From contig CALJJF010000214.1 of assembly GCA_937973935.1 (NCBI GenBank), positions 1-9,730 on the forward strand: 9,730 nt of DNA, given 5' to 3'. Origin of the DNA: MKRK01 sp001896915 (GTDB lineage Bacteria > Bacillota > Clostridia > Oscillospirales > Acutalibacteraceae). How positions within the stretch are numbered: the stretch's first letter is position 1; the number at the start of each line of letters is the position of its first letter. Positions 5,655-9,730 of this stretch are shown here, one piece after another. Under the pieces are notes generated by a model. That model had not been told where the DNA came from, searched no databases, and saw only the letters and a list, made by a program, of their open reading frames with translations. A program made the translations under genes and the position numbers.

Positions 5655-6749
5655 TTAATTTTGATTGATATATTTGATTTTCAGTAAATGCATTTTCACA
5701 AGCAAAATATCATTGACATTCAAAGAGGCATCCTCACTTTTGTCCACATTGCCAGCTATCAGATTAGCACCCTCCAAGGGTTGCATCTTCAAAACATGCT
5801 TTTTGATATATACTAAATCAATAACATTGATGATTCCGTTCCCGTCTACATCTCCATAAAGAACAACTGTAATATTTTTTCCTCCGTTTATATTGACTTT
5901 ACAGTCGGTTCCAACATAGCTATCAGCTGCCAAAGGCGCTCCATCCCTAGCATATATACAAATATTGTCTGCCGGTGTGTTTGTAAAACTTCTTATAAAC
6001 GTATCCGCTGAAATTTTTTCCGAGGGCAGTCCTGTGAGATAACCCGATTTTTTTTGATAAGGGTCATAGGGATCGGCTACTGTAGTGGGAGGTATCCCGC
6101 TAAAAAGAAACACATTGCTGAACTTAACATTCCAAGCACCGTGTATTCTGTTGGTTTCATGAACCGGTCTATCTATAATTTTAAATCTCCCGGTCAAGTC
6201 AGAAAAGTCAGTCAACAGAATTCGTCTTTTTTTTCTTAATCTTAAAAACGAGAACGTAAGCAGGTTTGTTTCACCCTTTACAACACTACTCGTTGCCCAA
6301 TAGGGGTCACCGGGAGTTTTTGACTCAAGGCAGATTACAATTGTATGGGAATAAGATGATGCATCCAAATTAACAAACAGACCCAAGCCCTTCATGTCAG
6401 TAAATTTTTCAGGGCTGAATATTGAATTTTCACTACTCATATTCAGATTGGATAATTCAAACCAATGTTCATCAACAACGTCTGAATTCGTGCTGGAAAA
6501 TGAAAGCTCTCCTCTTCCTTCTCCAAATATCCCATTTTCGTCCTCCCGAATACTGTATTGACCATTCAGAGCATCAAACTTGTAGTCGTCAGATTTATTT
6601 TTTACATCCTTCCAACTAAACCATTCTACTGCATTCTCCGGCAAAGATATGGAATTGTCTGCATTGGTTGAAACCATTGACATCAATAGAAAAGAAAACA
6701 TAATAGCAATCATTAAAATAAATGACATTAATCTGGTGAATTTTCTCAT
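5655..6749 (-). CDS. Secreted dockerin-containing protein of unknown function
   Basis: A 364-residue protein. Residues 1-30 are a signal peptide (MRKFTRL, a long hydrophobic core, STNA cleavage-like). Residues 31-225 match no family I recognise; they are rich in aromatic and beta-prone segments and could be a beta-sandwich binding domain. Residues 228-297 align with the pre-dockerin module of the neighbouring hydrolase (the shared frame is PY...GYL.GL and then VVLYGD). The dockerin follows with loop 1 D300-D302-N304-N308-D311 and loop 2 D336-S338-D340-N344-D347, both ending in helices with KKHVL or KMHLL. The start ATG has SD AAGGGG at five bases. No catalytic domain is seen. It probably joins the same cohesin-bearing scaffold as the hydrolase, possibly as a carbohydrate-binding or structural subunit; that is inference. 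Confidence 0.88.
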   Translation of the reverse strand: MRKFTRLMSFILMIAIMFSFLLMSMVSTNADNSISLPENAVEWFSWKDVKNKSDDYKFDALNGQYSIREDENGIFGEGRGELSFSSTNSDVVDEHWFELSNLNMSSENSIFSPEKFTDMKGLGLFVNLDASSYSHTIVICLESKTPGDPYWATSSVVKGETNLLTFSFLRLRKKRRILLTDFSDLTGRFKIIDRPVHETNRIHGAWNVKFSNVFLFSGIPPTTVADPYDPYQKKSGYLTGLPSEKISADTFIRSFTNTPADNICIYARDGAPLAADSYVGTDCKVNINGGKNITVVLYGDVDGNGIINVIDLVYIKKHVLKMQPLEGANLIAGNVDKSEDASLNVNDILLVKMHLLKIKYINQN

Positions 6750-6777
6750 AATAACCCCTTCCTATTTTTTATTTATT

Positions 6778-6806
6778 ATCATACTATATTTTTCCTGTAT
6801 ATTCAA
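6778..6806 (-). promoter_or_regulatory. Sigma-A-type promoter of the dockerin protein gene
   Basis: The minus strand has -35 TTGAAT (6806-6801), a 17-bp spacer and -10 TATGAT (6783-6778), about 29 bp upstream of the start codon. It lacks the palindrome found before the repressor and hydrolase genes, so it is probably outside that control. Confidence 0.65.
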
Positions 6807-6949
6807 CCCTATTCTCGTTTCTTTAATATTCCTTCTGTGTTTCATTCTTTGTATGGCAGACCGCTTCATCCATTCCTGACAGACAAATCGTCACAATCAC
6901 TGAAAAAAAAACAAAATAACCCGACAGGTTTTTCGGGAATAATTGGAAG

Positions 6950-6980
6950 AAAAGCTCTATCCTTAATGGGTAGAGTTTTT
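6950..6980 (+). promoter_or_regulatory. Terminator-like leader hairpin directly before spoIIAA
   Basis: AAAAGCTCTATCC can pair with GGGTAGAGTTTTT across a TTAAT loop (13 pairs, two of them G-U), with five T closing the 3' arm. This has the shape of an intrinsic terminator. It ends four bases before the spoIIAA Shine-Dalgarno (GGGAGG, 6985-6990). It may be an attenuator, a leader stabiliser, or the old terminator of a lost upstream gene. Confidence 0.45.
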
Positions 6981-6998
6981 AAATGGGAGGATGTATCA

Positions 6999-7322
6999 AT
7001 GGGATGCAAAATCGACTGCGTCGGAGAAGTGGTAACAGCTTATTTGGACGGTGAGATAGACCATCACACCGCCAAAGGAATTCGGGAAGAGATTGACGCT
7101 GCAATCGAACGGAATTCACCGTCCTTGTTAATACTGGATTTTCGTGATGTGACCTTTATGGACAGCTCGGGCATCGGCCTCGTCATGGGGCGGTACCGCC
7201 AGATTAAGCTGACTGACGGGGAGCTTCATGTGACCAATACTTCGCCCCAGATTTTTAAGGTCATGCGGCTGGCGGGACTGGACAGACTGGCGGTAATTGA
7301 CAAAGGGGGTAAGGTCAGATGA
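6999..7322 (+). CDS. spoIIAA: Anti-sigma factor antagonist SpoIIAA
   Basis: A 107-residue STAS-domain protein of the forespore switch. When unphosphorylated it binds SpoIIAB and frees sigma-F; SpoIIAB inactivates it by phosphorylation. The family's key motif MDSSGIG is at 54-60, and Ser56 corresponds to the phosphorylated Ser58 of Bacillus subtilis. LDGEIDHHTA (16-25) is also characteristic. The start ATG at 6999 has SD GGGAGG eight bases upstream; the frame is open further up to an ATG at 6837, but that stretch has no family resemblance and contains the leader hairpin. The length is close to the family norm of about 110-117. Its stop overlaps the spoIIAB start (ATGA). I could not find a convincing sigma-H or Spo0A site upstream, although this operon is normally under both. 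Confidence 0.96.
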   Translation: MGCKIDCVGEVVTAYLDGEIDHHTAKGIREEIDAAIERNSPSLLILDFRDVTFMDSSGIGLVMGRYRQIKLTDGELHVTNTSPQIFKVMRLAGLDRLAVIDKGGKVR

Positions 7323-7765
7323 AACAAAAGCTTATCAATGAATTCAAAATGAATCTGCTGGCACGCTCGTCCAACGAGAGCTTTGCCCGGGTTGCCATAG
7401 CGGCATTTATCACCCAGCTTGACCCGACGATTGATGAAATCTGCGACATCAAAACCGCCGTTTCGGAAGCCGTCACCAACTGTATCGTGCATGCCTACAA
7501 GGAAAAGCTGGGTCAGATTTACATAACCGTCCGCATTTATGAGGGCGGCAATGTCATGATTAAAATCAAGGACAGAGGCTGCGGCATTCCCGACATTCCC
7601 CAGGCTATGGAGCCGATGTTTACCACCGCGGGGGGAGAACGGGCAGGGCTTGGGTTTGCGGTCATGCAGAGCTTTATGGATAAATTAAAGGTCGTTTCCA
7701 AGGTCGGGTCCGGCACAACCGTAACCTTTACCAAGCAGCTACAATTACGGGGGCAGAATGATTGA
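7319..7765 (+). CDS. spoIIAB: Anti-sigma-F factor and serine kinase SpoIIAB
   Basis: A 148-residue GHKL-fold kinase that holds sigma-F inactive with bound ATP and phosphorylates SpoIIAA. The N box is SEAVTN (49-54), the G1 box is DRGCGIP (85-91) and the G2 region is GGERAGLGF (105-113) after EPMFTT. The opening ARSSNESFARVAIAAF closely follows the family. It starts at an ATG overlapping the spoIIAA stop by four bases, with an AGGGGGTAAGG ribosome-binding stretch, so the pair is translationally coupled. It overlaps sigF by eight bases. The length is normal (Bacillus about 146). Confidence 0.97.
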   Translation: MKQKLINEFKMNLLARSSNESFARVAIAAFITQLDPTIDEICDIKTAVSEAVTNCIVHAYKEKLGQIYITVRIYEGGNVMIKIKDRGCGIPDIPQAMEPMFTTAGGERAGLGFAVMQSFMDKLKVVSKVGSGTTVTFTKQLQLRGQND

Positions 7766-8414
7766 TCGTGATAAATTCATTGCCGATAATCTGGGGCTGG
7801 TGCATTCCTGCTGTCACAGGCTGACAGGCAGGGGGATTGAATACGACGACCTGTTCAGTGCCGGTTGCATCGGGCTTATTAAGGCATACAACGGTTTTGA
7901 TGAAAGCCGTGGCTTTGCCTTTTCCACCTATGCCGTTCCGGTAATTCTCGGTGAAATTCGCAGACTGTTTCGTGACGGCGGCACTGTTAAGGTGAGCCGT
8001 ACCTTAAAGGAGCTGTCCCTAAGGGCGGTCAGAGAACGGGACAGGCTGACAAAATCCTTGGGTTATGAACCGTCGGTCAATGAAGTTGCCGACTCGCTGG
8101 GAGTTTCGGGCGAAGAAGTCGCCGAAGCACTGACAGCCGCCCTGCCTGTGTTGTCCCTTACTTATGAAAGTGCGGACGGCGTGCAGGAATACGATCTGCC
8201 GGCAGAGGACATCGAGACCGAAATATCTGACGGATTGGCATTGAAAGAGGTAGTGAATTCTTTGGACCCGGCCGACCGAAGCTTAATCGTACTGCGGTAT
8301 TTTAACTGCAGAACCCAGACGGAAACGGCAGAAGTGCTGGGAATGACCCAGGTGCAGGTATCCCGACGGGAAAAGGTGATTTTGGGAGAGCTGCGAAAAA
8401 AACTCTTGTTATAG
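7758..8414 (+). CDS. sigF: Forespore sigma factor sigma-F (short N terminus)
   Basis: A 218-residue sigma-70-type factor that starts forespore transcription. Region 2 is clear: EYDDLFSAGCIGLIKA (28-43), FAFSTYAVPVILGEIRR (53-69), then the family hallmark RDGGTVKVSRTLKELS (72-87). Region 3 is 88-130. Region 4 (160-215) has the HTH TETAEVLGMTQVQVSRREK. Its place after spoIIAB with an 8-bp overlap confirms the identity. It is about 37 residues shorter than B. subtilis sigma-F: the protein begins at the IEKNMRLV-equivalent, so most of the N-terminal helix before region 2.1 is missing. No in-frame extension upstream resembles it, because that DNA codes SpoIIAB. The ribosome-binding site is weak (GGGGG), implying coupling to spoIIAB. 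Confidence 0.95.
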   Translation: MIDRDKFIADNLGLVHSCCHRLTGRGIEYDDLFSAGCIGLIKAYNGFDESRGFAFSTYAVPVILGEIRRLFRDGGTVKVSRTLKELSLRAVRERDRLTKSLGYEPSVNEVADSLGVSGEEVAEALTAALPVLSLTYESADGVQEYDLPAEDIETEISDGLALKEVVNSLDPADRSLIVLRYFNCRTQTETAEVLGMTQVQVSRREKVILGELRKKLLL

Positions 8415-8419
8415 ATAAG

Positions 8420-8478
8420 ATAAAGAGTCAATTATCATGGGCTGAAATCCGACGGTTTCTGACCATAATTGACTTTAT
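8420..8478 (+). repeat. Long imperfect hairpin between sigF and its terminator
   Basis: Outer arms ATAA-AGTCAATT-ATGG and CCAT-AATTGACT-TTAT pair over 16 bp, with AG and ATC bulges on the 5' side. A second stem, GAAA(T)CC with GGTTTC, closes the loop around GAC. It begins six bases after the sigF stop codon. No T-tract follows, so it is not a simple terminator. It may stabilise the 3' end of the operon mRNA or be a relic of a small repeat element. Confidence 0.6.
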
Positions 8479-8494
8479 GAAGTCTCTTGCCATC

Positions 8495-8528
8495 AGCCGC
8501 AGCCTGACCAGTCGGACTGCGGTTTTTT
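8495..8528 (+). terminator. Intrinsic terminator of the spoIIA operon
   Basis: CCGCAG (8497-8502) pairs with CTGCGG (8517-8522) around a partly paired loop, followed by six T. It lies 80 bp past the sigF stop and 35 bp before the -10 of the next promoter. Confidence 0.9.
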
Positions 8529-8539
8529 CATTTGTCTTC

Positions 8540-8568
8540 TTGCCCTGTTTTCTCTCTTCTGCTATAAT
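8540..8568 (+). promoter_or_regulatory. Sigma-A-type promoter of the PH-domain gene pair
   Basis: -35 TTGCCC (8540-8545), a 17-bp spacer and a perfect -10 TATAAT (8563-8568). Transcription would start near 8575, leaving a very short leader that is mostly the Shine-Dalgarno AAAGGA (8577-8582). The pair is therefore vegetatively expressed and independent of the sporulation operon. Confidence 0.75.
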
Positions 8569-8591
8569 AGCCTTATAAAGGACGGGATACT

Positions 8592-9086
8592 ATGAATTAT
8601 CAAAAGCTTGATATCAACGCAAAAAAGGCATGGAGACTGGGCAGACTGATCCGACTGATCGTGATATCCGTTGTTATAATACCTCTGTGGATATTTATAG
8701 GATTTTTTACTGACGCACCTTTGGGGTTCACTGTCGCCATTGGTGTGTTTGTTCTATTGATTTTCGCTTATCTGGTAATCAGTATGCTTTTGTACCCTGA
8801 GATCGAATACCGCCAATGGGCTTATCTGATGGCAGAGGATCGGGTGGAAATCAGAGAAGGTATTTTTTTCATCCAAACCAGTATCATCCCAATCATCAGA
8901 ATGCAGCACTGCACCTTTTCCCAAGGTCCCATCAGCCGGAAATACGGACTGGCAGACGTGACCATCAACACGGTCAGTGAGGAATTCATCATCCGTGGTC
9001 TGTCCCATGAAACCGCAGAACAAATCACGGAACAACTGAAAACCCGTCTGATCCGCCGCATGACCCGGGATGGCAAGGAGGAATAG
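8592..9086 (+). CDS. Membrane protein with bacterial PH domain (YdbS-like, DUF304)
   Basis: A 164-residue protein with two N-terminal membrane segments (about 22-38 and 46-67) and a bacterial PH domain at about 70-155. The domain shows the usual order: a first strand VEIREGIFF, IIRMQHCTFSQGPISRKYGLADVTINT (here split over 101-127), and a closing RGLSHETAEQI helix. SD AAAGGA is nine bases from the ATG. It is followed after three bases by a second, larger PH-domain gene, the same pairing as ydbS-ydbT of B. subtilis, where the two proteins have been linked to tolerance of a bacteriocin. The precise biochemical role of the family is not settled. The similarity is clear at the family level; orthology to YdbS is inferred from size and gene order. 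Confidence 0.85.
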   Translation: MNYQKLDINAKKAWRLGRLIRLIVISVVIIPLWIFIGFFTDAPLGFTVAIGVFVLLIFAYLVISMLLYPEIEYRQWAYLMAEDRVEIREGIFFIQTSIIPIIRMQHCTFSQGPISRKYGLADVTINTVSEEFIIRGLSHETAEQITEQLKTRLIRRMTRDGKEE

Positions 9087-9089
9087 CCC

Positions 9090-9730
9090 ATGCAAGAACC
9101 ACGCCGTGGACATTTTCTGATTATTTTTCAAGGCGCTTCCGCCTTCTCCATCCTTGCCGGCAGTGCCTTCTTGCTTTTTTCCGTTGTCACAAACTCGCTG
9201 TCTATGAGCGATATCACCCCGCTGCTGGTTCTTTGGTCCGGCTTTATCAAAAACACTGTCATGTATTTTCTCACTACATTTTTCATCAGAGAGGATACTT
9301 TGGTGATTCATACGGGCTTACTGACCAAAAAGAAAATAGAAATCCCCCTGCAATCCATCACCACCATCGACATGTCCCAGGATATTTTGTGCCGGATATT
9401 TGGCGTGTATAGAATCAAGGCGGACAACGGAAGCTCCGGAGGAAGCACGGCAAAAACCCCGGAATTCAAAGTGGTCTTGCCCACGTCGGACGCTTTTTTG
9501 CTCAAAGAACTGTTGTCGCAAAAGGCAGAAAATCCAACTGCTGAATCAATACAAGCAGAGCCCTTTGTCACCGCAGGAACAAAGGATTTTTTGATACAGG
9601 GACTAATGCAGTCAAAGCTTCCTTATCTTTTGGCCATTCTCTTTTTGGGTGGACTGATCGTAAAGTACACCGGCATCTTTCAGGAAGAGATTGACGAACT
9701 GATTAATGCCTTTCAAAGCGGTGCGTCCTC
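9090..9730 (+). CDS. Multipass membrane protein with bacterial PH domain (YdbT-like), partial (3' end outside window)
   Basis: The frame is open to the window end, giving 213 complete codons. The ATG at 9090 has a strong SD AAGGAGG (9075-9081) that lies inside the end of the preceding gene, so the two are one operon. Membrane segments are near residues 10-33 and 43-65, and a third is at about 177-192. Between them, residues 66-143 form a bacterial PH domain: REDTLVIHTGLLTKKKIEIPLQSITTID, then ILCRIFGVYRIKADNG. YdbT-type proteins repeat this unit two or three times over about 450-500 residues, so more than half of the gene is missing. It probably works with the smaller PH protein in the membrane. 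Confidence 0.82.
   Translation, partial: MQEPRRGHFLIIFQGASAFSILAGSAFLLFSVVTNSLSMSDITPLLVLWSGFIKNTVMYFLTTFFIREDTLVIHTGLLTKKKIEIPLQSITTIDMSQDILCRIFGVYRIKADNGSSGGSTAKTPEFKVVLPTSDAFLLKELLSQKAENPTAESIQAEPFVTAGTKDFLIQGLMQSKLPYLLAILFLGGLIVKYTGIFQEEIDELINAFQSGAS

Noticed and set aside
6920..6937. CCCGA ... TCGGG inverted repeat followed by T-rich sequence on the minus strand
   Set aside because: The stem has only five pairs and no minus-strand gene ends here, so a terminator is not supported.
6926..6949. Possible sigma-H promoter upstream of spoIIAA (ACAGGTTTT ... GGAAGAAA)
   Set aside because: The -35-like and -10-like parts each miss a key base and the spacing is one short; no better sigma-H or Spo0A box was found by eye, so no promoter is called.
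6837..6998. N-terminal extension of SpoIIAA from the in-frame ATG at 6837
   Set aside because: It lacks a ribosome-binding site and family similarity and includes the terminator-like hairpin; the ATG at 6999 has a good one.
8754..9311. Minus-strand open frame across the PH-domain genes
   Set aside because: Antisense to two well-supported genes, with no ribosome-binding site or domain.

Overview
The window looks like chromosome from a spore-forming, Gram-positive, plant-polysaccharide-degrading Clostridia (Firmicutes; possibly the cellulosome-forming Ruminiclostridium/Acetivibrio/Oscillospiraceae side). Two things point there: a spoIIAA-spoIIAB-sigF operon, which marks endospore formers, and secreted enzymes ending in type-I-like dockerin modules. 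This is inference from gene content. No rRNA or other taxonomic marker is present.

Left two thirds (1-6749), all on the minus strand and so read right to left: (i) a secreted protein with a dockerin and no recognised catalytic domain (6749-5655); (ii) an 850-residue modular secreted glycoside hydrolase of the DUF4038/apiosidase-like (GH140-type) family with a collagen-binding-like domain, a malectin-like domain, Thr-rich linkers and a C-terminal dockerin (5280-2728); (iii) a LacI-family repressor (2432-1434); (iv) a second, paralogous glycoside hydrolase whose 3' end lies beyond the window (1282-1). Each of the first three genes has its own good sigma-A-type promoter, and intrinsic terminators follow (i) and (ii). 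The repressor gene and hydrolase (ii) share an 18-bp palindrome at matching positions downstream of their promoters, which suggests one regulon. The partial hydrolase (iv) lacks it and instead has a CcpA cre-like site.

Right third (6999-9730), on the plus strand: the sporulation operon spoIIAA-spoIIAB-sigF with overlapping genes, an odd long hairpin and then an intrinsic terminator. Next comes a separate promoter driving two membrane proteins with bacterial PH domains (YdbS-like, and a YdbT-like one cut by the window end). The forespore operon and the secreted-enzyme cluster diverge from a 249-bp intergenic region.

The strongest unexpected signals are: two perfectly identical DNA tracts (293 and 215 bp) between the hydrolase paralogues, separated by a diverged block, which is a gene-conversion pattern; the shared palindrome and promoter architecture of the repressor gene and the full hydrolase; and the shortened hinge of that repressor. 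I saw no mobile element, CRISPR array, tRNA or rRNA.
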